DNA of 6,270 nucleotides, from contig CALHUZ010000160.1 in the NCBI GenBank assembly GCA_938039305.1, positions 1-6,270 on the forward strand, written 5' to 3'. The translations under genes were made by a program, and so were the position numbers. Origin of the DNA: an uncultured Saprospiraceae bacterium (GTDB taxonomy: Bacteria; Bacteroidota; Bacteroidia; Chitinophagales; Saprospiraceae). The notes under the pieces are model-generated. The model saw nothing but the letters and a program-made list of their open reading frames with translations, did no database searches and was not told the DNA's origin. Below, in pieces: positions 1 to 5,965 of this stretch (positions are counted from its first letter, which is position 1; each line of letters starts with the position of its first letter).

Positions 1-330
1 ATCAACACCGATGGCTGTAGGCTCAAAAGAACTTACTTTTCGCAAAGCATCGGAGATACTTTTTCGATCTGGTTTTCCTGTATTTACGATGATGATGTTA
101 TCATCGAAGTGAACAGTAGTATTATCTCTAAATTTAGAAAATACAATATCTGTGATCTCATAGTCCACTAAACTTCTCGAGAGCGGATTAAGCGCCTTGA
201 TGCTAAATTGGAATGACGAACCCAGGAACATGAATAGGTATATCAGTCCAGTAATCGAAACTACATGAGTCAGATATCGCCCATTCTCAGAAAGCGATAA
301 CCATCGTGATATGAGTGCTTTTTTAATCAT
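1..330 (-). CDS. CHASE2-domain membrane protein, N-terminal part (truncated by window edge)
   Basis: An open frame of 110 codons runs from ATG at 330-328 to the window edge without a stop; the C-terminal part lies outside. Residues about 21-40 (HVVSITGLIYLFMFLGSS) are one hydrophobic transmembrane segment. Residues about 45-110 match the start of CHASE2, an extracytoplasmic sensor domain: a 'NPLSRSLVDYEITD' stretch, a 'DDNIIIVNTG' strand in place of the usual 'IvIVdID', a helix (ISDALRKVSS), then 'PTAIGVD', equivalent to the family's 'akaIgfD'. CHASE2 proteins usually carry a C-terminal output domain (kinase, cyclase or other), which cannot be seen here. The start is well fixed: an in-frame TAA lies at 337-339 and the ATG overlaps the upstream stop as ATGA, implying translational coupling to the peptidase gene. 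The domain call is moderately strong; ligand and output are unknown. Confidence 0.72.
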   Translation of the reverse strand, partial: MIKKALISRWLSLSENGRYLTHVVSITGLIYLFMFLGSSFQFSIKALNPLSRSLVDYEITDIVFSKFRDNTTVHFDDNIIIVNTGKPDRKSISDALRKVSSFEPTAIGVD

Positions 331-2030
331 GATTGATTAGATTTAAAAAGGCACCACTCGATAATTTTTTCTGAATCATCTAATACAATGATCAAGGATT
401 CATTGTTATAAATCAACAAAGACCTTCCTTGACTACCATATGTTGTGTTAGGTTGTCCCAGTTCTTTAATAACATCATCAATCGACTGACCAACTCGTAT
501 GTTAGCAGCATTTGTGATTTGCTCATTTTTTACAACTTGATAGAATTCATATGAGCCCATGTTAGAACTGTTTAGAGATACAAGTATCTCAGAATGTTCT
601 TTGGCTATCGTATGAAAACTCTCCGTCGCATTAAGCTCTATAGAAAGCAACGCCTTTTCCTGATCCCTCATGATGCGCGTATAGAGTTGGTTAAGGTCTA
701 CTTCGTCTATATCTCCATAGCTGGCAGACTTGCGACTCTTTCTTTCTGTGGGGAGACAATCGGAGCCTCCTCTCAGAATGCATAGATTAATCCTTGCGAG
801 ATCACTCTGCGCCGTAAGTAAATGTTCTCTCGCAGCTTCCTTGTCGCCTTCAGAAGCGGCGATAATACCCAATACAACCTTGGCGTCTGAGATACCACGC
901 TCATCATCTGCACCCTTGTAGAGTTGGAGCGCTTTCTGTGCATGATAAGATGCATCAAAGTAATTCTCCTGAAGTGTATAAGCGGACGCCAAATTAAGCA
1001 ATGAAGGTGCATATGACTTATCTAAGATCGACGCATTTTTAAAGTTATAAATAGCCTTGTCAAGTAACTCTTGAATGCGTTCTGATTCTTGAGATCGTGT
1101 TGCCAACCTACTCTTCATATCTAACTCCAGTGGGAGTCGATAGGTCAACTTCGAAGCAGGCATGGCCTCCATCGCGATGAGTGTATACAGCACACCGATG
1201 TTGTTATAGATTTCTCTACTTTGAAATTGTGTATTGACCAGTAGATAGTCTAAGTACTGCAGTGCTAAATCATAAGAACCTGCTGCGATCATATAAGTAG
1301 CCATATCGAATAGTCTACTGTGCTTAGTTAACATCACGTCACTGGTTCGTGCTATCGCTCGACGTTCATCAAGACTCGGGTATTCATCTTGTCGCTCGCC
1401 CTCTAAATTATATGCATCATATAGTTTAGGAAGCAATGCAGGTAGCACACCAAGAGTCTTATAACCTGCCATGTGAGCTAATAGGCCACCCAGATGATCT
1501 GCTTGCAGTTCTAAGGCCATTTCTGAAATTAATTCTGGACTTGCTCCAGTGCCATCATCTGAGTGAAGTAGTGTGCCACTCTCGGTGGCAAATCGATCAC
1601 TCCAGTCATGCTTCTCGTAATAGTGTATCAGCTCATGAGAGAGCAAGGCAGCAATGGCATTTGCAGAATCCTTCCCTAAGCTGACACATAGGTCAAAGGC
1701 TTTCTCCTCCAAGACGACGATTGCCTTTGCAGGATGTGTCCATGCAGGTCGGCGCTCAGCATTGTCCATGATGAAGGTAGGTCTGGGCATGTTCTTTACA
1801 CCCTTAGCTTCTATCAGTTTGTCAAATATCCCAAGAGCAGTCTTATATTTAGAGGCATCAATAGCAGCCGAAGTAGCCGCTTTACCAGAACTGTTATATG
1901 CAAAAGCGAAGACACCTGTAGTTTCTTCAATGACTGACATGGACAATGATCCATCAGTGTCTTGAGTGATTCCATATATAGGAATCAATAACAGGCCTAT
2001 AGCCATAAGATGTTGCAACAGTGATTTCAT
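327..2030 (-). CDS. Exported M48-type zinc metallopeptidase with TPR-like repeats and BamE-like C-terminal domain
   Basis: This 567-residue protein starts at the ATG at 2030-2028, which begins a clean signal peptide (MKSLLQHLMAIGLLLIPIYG, probable cleavage near 'GITQ'); a further in-frame ATG at 2069 would only put 13 polar residues before it. The catalytic domain has HELIH at 132-136 followed by H141, the HExxHxxxxH pattern of M48 peptidases. The third zinc ligand is probably E174 in ELQAD, and 'YPSLDERRA' (217-225) matches the family's 'HPs..eR' segment. Residues about 240-410 are helical, with TPR-like pairs such as 'APSLLNLASAYTLQENYFDA' (341-360). Residues about 505-565 resemble the BamE/SmpA fold ('IRVGQSIDDVIKELGQP'). 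M48 plus TPR recalls the periplasmic protease/chaperone BepA, so envelope protein quality control is plausible but inferred. It is the first gene of an operon with the CHASE2 gene. The catalytic assignment is strong; the substrate is unknown. Confidence 0.83.
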   Translation of the reverse strand: MKSLLQHLMAIGLLLIPIYGITQDTDGSLSMSVIEETTGVFAFAYNSSGKAATSAAIDASKYKTALGIFDKLIEAKGVKNMPRPTFIMDNAERRPAWTHPAKAIVVLEEKAFDLCVSLGKDSANAIAALLSHELIHYYEKHDWSDRFATESGTLLHSDDGTGASPELISEMALELQADHLGGLLAHMAGYKTLGVLPALLPKLYDAYNLEGERQDEYPSLDERRAIARTSDVMLTKHSRLFDMATYMIAAGSYDLALQYLDYLLVNTQFQSREIYNNIGVLYTLIAMEAMPASKLTYRLPLELDMKSRLATRSQESERIQELLDKAIYNFKNASILDKSYAPSLLNLASAYTLQENYFDASYHAQKALQLYKGADDERGISDAKVVLGIIAASEGDKEAAREHLLTAQSDLARINLCILRGGSDCLPTERKSRKSASYGDIDEVDLNQLYTRIMRDQEKALLSIELNATESFHTIAKEHSEILVSLNSSNMGSYEFYQVVKNEQITNAANIRVGQSIDDVIKELGQPNTTYGSQGRSLLIYNNESLIIVLDDSEKIIEWCLFKSNQS

Positions 2031-2134
2031 GTAAGTAATCTTGTTAATAACTGAATATCTGCTATACAAACTGTACAGCTGAAGTCCCGTAATTATTAGA
2101 TTAATCTATGGCAAGTTAAGCTATTATTGAGGAT

Positions 2135-2164
2135 AAGACGACTGATACTAGGAGAAAGACGACT
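2135..2164. repeat. Paired 9-bp direct repeat (AAGACGACT), 12-bp spacer
   Basis: AAGACGACT occurs exactly at 2135-2143 and again at 2156-2164, giving a 21-bp period, about two helical turns. The pair begins 105 bp upstream of the peptidase start codon. Tandem half-sites on one helix face are a common layout for dimeric response regulators; 9-bp repeats with 12-13-bp spacers are known for LytTR-type regulators, though this sequence does not fit the published LytTR consensus. An operator role is inferred from layout and position only. Confidence 0.4.
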
Positions 2165-2339
2165 AAGCCAAGGGGGCATCGGCTAAAGGATTATTGAGCA
2201 GTATTTATGGTTTTGAAGAACAGACTATTGGTTTTTGTTTAAGTGAATACTATTGGATATAGCCTGATATTTGGCCTTCATGCGTGATCATTTAGATGAA
2301 AATGTCACATTCTTCTTCCTAGTAATTAACCGCTGTATA

Positions 2340-2381
2340 GCTCAGAGACTTTGACTGGATCAGTCGATGATTCATCTGAGC
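2340..2381. repeat. Nested inverted repeat (7-bp outer stem, 5-bp inner hairpin)
   Basis: GCTCAGA at 2340-2346 is perfectly complementary to TCTGAGC at 2375-2381, and the enclosed segment holds a second hairpin, GACTG-GAT-CAGTC, at 2353-2365. It begins about 20 bp beyond the barrel gene's stop, where a 3'-end structure or terminator would sit for that minus-strand transcript. No U-run follows on that strand, so it is not a canonical intrinsic terminator. It could instead be an RNA-stabilising 3' structure, a protein-binding site, or chance. Confidence 0.4.
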
Positions 2382-2401
2382 GAAAAGAAGAACATAATTG
2401 G

Positions 2402-2992
2402 TCAAAAGTGATATCCTATGAAGAACCAGATGTTATTAACAAACTTATGCTCAAGGATCTTAGTTTCACCCCACTGCTGTCGAGGTATGTCATTAAAGTA
2501 ATACCTGAATGGAAATGCTGCATTGAGATAGAGGTGTTTTACACCGAACAGGTTCATTTTTTGATAGCCAAATCCCACACCCACAGTTGCACTTTTATTA
2601 TCGATCATATTGTCTGAGATGAGATGATCGTACTTATCATGGACATAAGCTACACTTCCGCTATAATACCAGTTCTTTCTCTTTCCAAAGAAGCGATCAT
2701 AGTTGAGCTCATAAATTCTAAAGTATCCAGATACATTATCACCATCTACGGCAACTGCTTGCCAACTGCTCGATAAGTGAGCCTCGGTTAAGTTTACTTC
2801 TCCGATCATGAGTCGTATTTGATTTTTATCATCAATTCGATAACCGACCTCACCAGCAAAGTTTTGAAACTTGTTCATGGCCATCTCAAGTGTCTCATAG
2901 CCTATAAAGAACTTCTTGTTTCTATCTTCTTGAGCTTGGATGATGATATTGGTGAGTAGGATGACAGCGATTAGTAACGTCTTGGTTTTCAT
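2402..2992 (-). CDS. Small predicted outer-membrane beta-barrel protein
   Basis: The protein has 196 residues. It begins with a signal peptide (MKTKTLLIAVILLTNIIIQA, cleavage near residue 20-21, ending in the 'AQ' typical of Bacteroidota). The mature part alternates polar and aromatic/hydrophobic residues in short strands at about 46-54, 57-65, 88-101, 107-116, 135-144, 152-164 and 184-196. It ends in phenylalanine after 'WFFIGYHF', the C-terminal aromatic signal of many BAM-inserted barrels. Size and strand count would suit an eight-stranded barrel of the general OmpW/OmpA-N type, but I recognise no specific family and assign no substrate. It stands alone, with 106 bp to the AraC gene upstream and 371 bp to the peptidase gene downstream. 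No Shine-Dalgarno motif or clear -7 box precedes it, so read-through from the AraC gene is possible. Confidence 0.68.
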   Translation of the reverse strand: MKTKTLLIAVILLTNIIIQAQEDRNKKFFIGYETLEMAMNKFQNFAGEVGYRIDDKNQIRLMIGEVNLTEAHLSSSWQAVAVDGDNVSGYFRIYELNYDRFFGKRKNWYYSGSVAYVHDKYDHLISDNMIDNKSATVGVGFGYQKMNLFGVKHLYLNAAFPFRYYFNDIPRQQWGETKILEHKFVNNIWFFIGYHF

Positions 2993-3098
2993 TCGAAATA
3001 ATGTAGATGAATAATACTTTCTCGCAATCTCAGCTATAAAACACTCAGAAAGGCTTCATCCTACCCAGTGACACATCATTTTTTGGTCAAATAAGTGT

Positions 3099-4217
3099 TT
3101 ACGTCGAATAGTTCGTAGTTCGGACTATATCACTGACATATTGAGAAGGTGTTCTACCCTCTATTTTTTTGAAGGACCTATTAAAGGATGATTTGGAGTT
3201 GAAGCCACAATCATAGGCCACTTCTATGAGCTTGTAATTTTGGTATTTAGGGATAACGATAAGTCGCTTGAATTCTTCTACTCTTAAAGAATTGATAAAA
3301 TCATAAAAACTGACGCCCAGTTCTTCATTAATATATTGAGATATAGAGTTGGGTTGTGACTCGAGCTGATTAGCGAGAAGCGTTAAAGAAAGATCAGGAT
3401 TGAGGTATGCCTTTTCGATTTCCATCAAATGAGTCATCTTGTTTTCAATTAGCTTTTTTCGCTTATCACTAAGACCTGAGTTTAGATAGCGTTTTTGATT
3501 CTGGTTAGGTTGGGTAGCCTCTTGATCAGGTGCAGCAGAAGAGGTAGCTTCAAGAGCAAATATTTTTCCTTGCCTGATACCAAATAAGCCAATAGTTAGG
3601 ACAAATAATGCTACGGACAGAAACGTCCAAACAGGATTGCCTAGGAATACGATGATCCAGATACCGCTCAAGCCATAAGTCAAATATTGAAGCCATTTCA
3701 GATTTACTTTATCTGTATTGGAGAACTGCTCTCGTATATTTTTTTGATGAGAATTGATGAGAAACAAGGTTCCAATGATGTATCCGACCCCTGATGCGAT
3801 GATGAGCACAAAATTGATAATCACAAATATTTCTTGACCAGCTCCATCGTTCTCGAAAACAAATAATTTGTGTTCTGTAGGTTTTAGAAAGAATGGGATA
3901 AGATATATAGTGATTAGAATAAAAGGAATAAAGTGGACCCAAGAAGGAAGCCGTTTTTTTCGATTTGATCCTTTAATGAGTGATGAGGTATAAAGAAAGA
4001 GCAACGGCCCATGCAACAAGGGAAAAGGGATCTCTAAGCCTACTAACCATCCGTAAGAAGCTATTAGTCCAGAGTAATCAATATAGAATAGTGCTTGATG
4101 GATCGCTACAACTGCTAACCAGATGAGTAGTACTTTATCTGCTTGGATTTTATCCTTCTTAAGGATTAAGAGTAATAGCAAAAAGAAAGAAATGCTTATA
4201 CCAAATAAAAAGATCAT
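3099..4217 (-). CDS. Membrane-anchored AraC-family transcriptional regulator
   Basis: The protein has 372 residues. The N-terminal part holds about seven transmembrane segments (roughly 2-19, 28-46, 56-80, 91-112, 129-154, 172-193 and 196-215), with the 'HGPLLFLYTSSL' motif (69-80) seen in Bacteroidota 7TM-AraC regulators. A polar Gln/Ala/Asn-rich linker (222-245) leads to the cytoplasmic DNA-binding domain (about 255-365). Its first helix-turn-helix lies around 276-297 (LTLLANQLESQPNSISQYIN), and the second contains the classic 'VAYDCGFNSKSSFNRSFKK' and 'GRTPSQY' signature (333-360). Such proteins are thought to couple a membrane-sensed signal to transcription; the signal here is unknown. 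An in-frame TAA directly before the ATG (4218-4220) fixes the start. The gene is divergent from the hydrolase gene across a 160-bp shared region, making that gene and itself the likeliest targets. The family call is very secure. Confidence 0.93.
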   Translation of the reverse strand: MIFLFGISISFFLLLLLILKKDKIQADKVLLIWLAVVAIHQALFYIDYSGLIASYGWLVGLEIPFPLLHGPLLFLYTSSLIKGSNRKKRLPSWVHFIPFILITIYLIPFFLKPTEHKLFVFENDGAGQEIFVIINFVLIIASGVGYIIGTLFLINSHQKNIREQFSNTDKVNLKWLQYLTYGLSGIWIIVFLGNPVWTFLSVALFVLTIGLFGIRQGKIFALEATSSAAPDQEATQPNQNQKRYLNSGLSDKRKKLIENKMTHLMEIEKAYLNPDLSLTLLANQLESQPNSISQYINEELGVSFYDFINSLRVEEFKRLIVIPKYQNYKLIEVAYDCGFNSKSSFNRSFKKIEGRTPSQYVSDIVRTTNYST

Positions 4218-4240
4218 TTAATTCATGATAAATTAAGCAA

Positions 4241-4248
4241 CAAAACTA
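4241..4248 (-). promoter_or_regulatory. Candidate Bacteroidota -7 box for the AraC-family gene
   Basis: Read on the minus strand this is TAGTTTTG, an exact match to the Bacteroidota -7 consensus TAnnTTTG. It would put the transcript start about 15-20 bp upstream of the ATG at 4217. No TTG was found at the expected -33 spacing, so support is partial. Confidence 0.35.
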
Positions 4249-4309
4249 AATAAGAATATTCATATGAATTAGAATTGATGGATCCATGAAGATCAATATT
4301 TTCTGTTTA

Positions 4310-4317
4310 TAATTTTG
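4310..4317 (+). promoter_or_regulatory. Candidate Bacteroidota -7 box for the hydrolase gene
   Basis: TAATTTTG matches TAnnTTTG exactly and lies 60 bp before the hydrolase ATG, predicting a leader of roughly 55 nt. The nearest upstream TTG (4275-4277) is too far away to be the usual -33 element, so this is a candidate only. Confidence 0.35.
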
Positions 4318-4377
4318 AAGATTTTCACTTTAGTGATAACGTAGTAATTAAAGTTAGTTTCATAGCTTAGCAAGTAC

Positions 4378-5316
4378 ATGAGTATACCTGTAAGAATAAA
4401 AATGTTGCTTTGGATCCTTAATAAAAACAAAGGGCCACAACCACATGAAGTAGACCCTGTCACGGCAAGAGCCAATGCACAAAAGATAGTTGCCAAAGTA
4501 GATCGCTTTATGGACTATGCTAAGATTCAGCTACCGAGTGTAGAAGATCGCACGATCCCAGGTCGTGAAAGTGATATCCCTGTTAGAATCTATCATCCCA
4601 ACTCAGATAAGAACTTGCCGATTATCATGTACTTCCATGGTGGAGGATTTGTGATGCGCAGTATCTATAGTCATGATAAGGTGTGTCGACGGATCTGCAG
4701 AGACAATAAAGCAATTGTGATTTCAGTAGGATATAGATTAGCTCCAGAGTATAAGTTTCCGATACCGCTCCACGATTGCTATGATGCCACAGTATGGGCT
4801 TCAAAACATGGTGGATCATTAGGTGGAGATGCTTCAAGACTTGTTGTGATGGGAGATAGTGCAGGTGCTAATCTTTCTACCGCTGTATGCCTCATGTCCA
4901 GAGACCTTGAAGGTCCTAAGATCTTATATCAAGTATTGATCTATCCATGTACCGATGGCTACTTAAGCTCTAAGTCGATCACCGATCTTGGAGAAGGATA
5001 CTTTCTTACCAAGAAGATGATGGAGTGGTTTATAGCGCACTACAAGTCATCGGATGAAGATCTTGAGTCACCTTACTTATCCGTCTTGCTTGCAGAAGAT
5101 CTTTCTAATCTGCCACCAGCTTTTCTATTTACCGCAGAGTATGATCCACTAAAAGATGAAGGACGGAAATATGCGGATAAGCTAAAAGCTGCTGGTAACG
5201 AGGTGCTCTTTAAAGAGTATCCAGGTATGATTCATGGATTCATCAGTATGCCGAGGTTGTCTAAGCGGATACTGGGTACTTATGAGGATATACAGAAGGT
5301 GCTTGCTGAAGTGTAA
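4378..5316 (+). CDS. Alpha/beta hydrolase, hormone-sensitive-lipase family (family IV esterase)
   Basis: This 312-residue enzyme hydrolyses carboxylic esters, probably of short to medium chain; the natural substrate is unknown. The oxyanion-hole motif HGGGF lies at 87-91. The nucleophile is S161 in GDSAG (159-163), the acid is D256 in 'EYDPLKDEG', and the catalytic histidine is H286 in 'GMIHGF', so the triad is complete. 'GYRLAPEYKFP' (118-128) is another family hallmark. Length is typical, and the N-terminal cap helices align in general form with bacterial HSL-like esterases (the 'MPLDP...' start type), supporting this ATG; an in-frame TAG at 4363-4365 rules out a much longer form. There is no signal peptide, so it is probably cytoplasmic. 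It is divergent from the AraC-family gene, the likely regulator, and convergent with the DUF4199 gene 8 bp away. The family call is very secure. Confidence 0.95.
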   Translation: MSIPVRIKMLLWILNKNKGPQPHEVDPVTARANAQKIVAKVDRFMDYAKIQLPSVEDRTIPGRESDIPVRIYHPNSDKNLPIIMYFHGGGFVMRSIYSHDKVCRRICRDNKAIVISVGYRLAPEYKFPIPLHDCYDATVWASKHGGSLGGDASRLVVMGDSAGANLSTAVCLMSRDLEGPKILYQVLIYPCTDGYLSSKSITDLGEGYFLTKKMMEWFIAHYKSSDEDLESPYLSVLLAEDLSNLPPAFLFTAEYDPLKDEGRKYADKLKAAGNEVLFKEYPGMIHGFISMPRLSKRILGTYEDIQKVLAEV

Positions 5317-5341
5317 ACCTTGTATCAATCGACAACAGGTT
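5316..5341 (+). terminator. Weak candidate terminator after the hydrolase gene
   Basis: AACCT-TGT (5316-5323) can pair with ACA-AC-AGGTT (5332-5341) across an 8-nt loop, with a two-base bulge. A pyrimidine-rich run (TTCTTTCTCC) follows on the plus strand. It lies where the two convergent genes meet and overlaps the last codons of the DUF4199 gene. The stem is short and AT-rich, so this is tentative. Confidence 0.25.
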
Positions 5342-5864
5342 CTTTCTCCTTTAACCACATCCCAAAGACTAAAGCACTGATCAATGAGATCACTAACCCG
5401 ACAGGGACAATCTCGATCAAGGTCATTCCCATCCTCATCGGTCTGCTGTTGCTATAACTATCCATCATTGCTCTGGTTTCAGATAGTTTTGTTTCCATAG
5501 CTTCTGCTGTAAGATCTTGTGTAGCTAATTCTGATTCCAGATATGTCACGTATTGATCACCAAAGTCAGATGCATAGTTGGTATAATATACTTCCCAACA
5601 AACCGCGTAGACAACACCAGCGATCAATGTGATGTACAGCCCAATCATGAACGACTTACCAAAGTTGATGACACCATCATTGTACTTATCGCGATACTGC
5701 TTAACAGCAAAAAAGATGGTTGATAGAGCGATTGCCATCGTCAAGTAACCATAAATGACTCCTCGTGAAAAATCCATTTGCCCATCTTCAGGGTGTAGGA
5801 TGAAGAACATACTCCCGCAAATGAGACCTGCGATGATGCCAAATATTAATACAAGCTTTGTCAT
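5325..5864 (-). CDS. DUF4199-family integral membrane protein
   Basis: The protein has 179 residues, the usual size for DUF4199, a Bacteroidota family of unknown function. Four transmembrane segments are visible: about 3-22 (LVLIFGIIAGLICGSMFFIL), 34-53, 70-92 (KSFMIGLYITLIAGVVYAVCW) and 145-170 (MTLIEIVPVGLVISLISALVFG). Family-like features are the 'NFGKSFMIGLYITLIAGVVY' segment entering helix 3 and the conserved-looking 'CWEVYYTNYASDFGDQY' just after it. A polar, probably helical segment (about 98-138) separates helices 3 and 4 and should face one side of the membrane. The gene is 101 bp downstream of the LuxR-type gene on the same strand, so they may be cotranscribed. No enzymatic residues can be recognised. 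The family call is by pattern memory. Confidence 0.8.
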   Translation of the reverse strand: MTKLVLIFGIIAGLICGSMFFILHPEDGQMDFSRGVIYGYLTMAIALSTIFFAVKQYRDKYNDGVINFGKSFMIGLYITLIAGVVYAVCWEVYYTNYASDFGDQYVTYLESELATQDLTAEAMETKLSETRAMMDSYSNSRPMRMGMTLIEIVPVGLVISLISALVFGMWLKEKEPVVD

Positions 5865-5945
5865 GATTAGATTATTTATTGAGCTGCTAATTAAAGCAGA
5901 AGTGCCGTCATTGCAATCAGACTAAAGTATGATTTTAGCTATTTC

Positions 5946-5957
5946 GTACTTAAGTAC
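5946..5957. promoter_or_regulatory. Perfect 12-bp palindrome upstream of the DUF4199 gene
   Basis: GTACTTAAGTAC is a perfect inverted repeat in the 101-bp gap between the LuxR-type stop (5966) and the DUF4199 start (5864). It lies about 82 bp upstream of that start, where an operator for a dimeric regulator could be. There is no spacer and no poly-U run on the minus strand, so it is not a terminator. The regulatory role is inferred. Confidence 0.3.
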
Positions 5958-5965
5958 TATACCTT

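Larger units (their letters stand above)
2031..2401. other. 371-bp intergenic region without a convincing gene
   Basis: This stretch separates the peptidase start from the stop of the small barrel protein, so it holds the peptidase promoter region and the 3' region of the barrel gene. No convincing ORF or RNA gene is seen on either strand; an 88-codon plus-strand frame beginning at 2351 mostly lies antisense to the barrel gene and shows no recognisable protein features. It contains the 9-bp direct repeat at 2135-2164 and the nested inverted repeat at 2340-2381, listed separately. No exact TAnnTTTG box was found upstream of the peptidase start; the nearest match has one extra spacer base (TACAGTTTG on the minus strand, about 2068-2076). 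Confidence 0.6.
4218..4377. promoter_or_regulatory. Divergent promoter region between regulator and hydrolase
   Basis: This 160-bp AT-rich region lies between two divergent start codons and must hold both promoters unless transcription starts inside genes. It contains a candidate -7 box on each strand and two perfect palindromes, ATTCATATGAAT (4258-4269) and ATGGATCCAT (4278-4287), placed between the two boxes. A regulator bound there could affect both genes. Palindromic operators are less typical for AraC proteins, which often bind direct repeats, so a different regulator or chance is possible. Confidence 0.5.

Noticed and set aside
1654..1965. 103-codon plus-strand open frame opposite the peptidase gene
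   Set aside because: It is wholly antisense to a well-supported gene and shows no recognisable protein features; the same holds for the other short frames overlapping real genes.
2031..2069. Upstream in-frame ATG at 2069 as the peptidase start
   Set aside because: It would add 13 mostly polar residues before an otherwise normal signal peptide; the ATG at 2030 fits an exported protein better.
2301..2311. Palindrome AATGTCACATT as a CRP/FNR-type site
   Set aside because: It is short and lacks the TGTGA-N6-TCACA spacing, and it is over 270 bp from the nearest start codon.
2331..2405. tRNA-like start (CTGTATAGCTCAG) in the intergenic region
   Set aside because: The D-arm-like string is not followed by an anticodon arm, a T-arm (no GGTTCGAATCC-like sequence) or a matching acceptor strand, so it is a chance resemblance.
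2351..2617. 88-codon plus-strand open frame
   Set aside because: Most of it is antisense to the beta-barrel gene, and its predicted protein has no signal, domain or composition that suggests a real product.
3002..3098. Terminator between the AraC-family and barrel genes
   Set aside because: No stable stem followed by a U-run on the minus strand was found, so separate or joint transcription cannot be decided from sequence.
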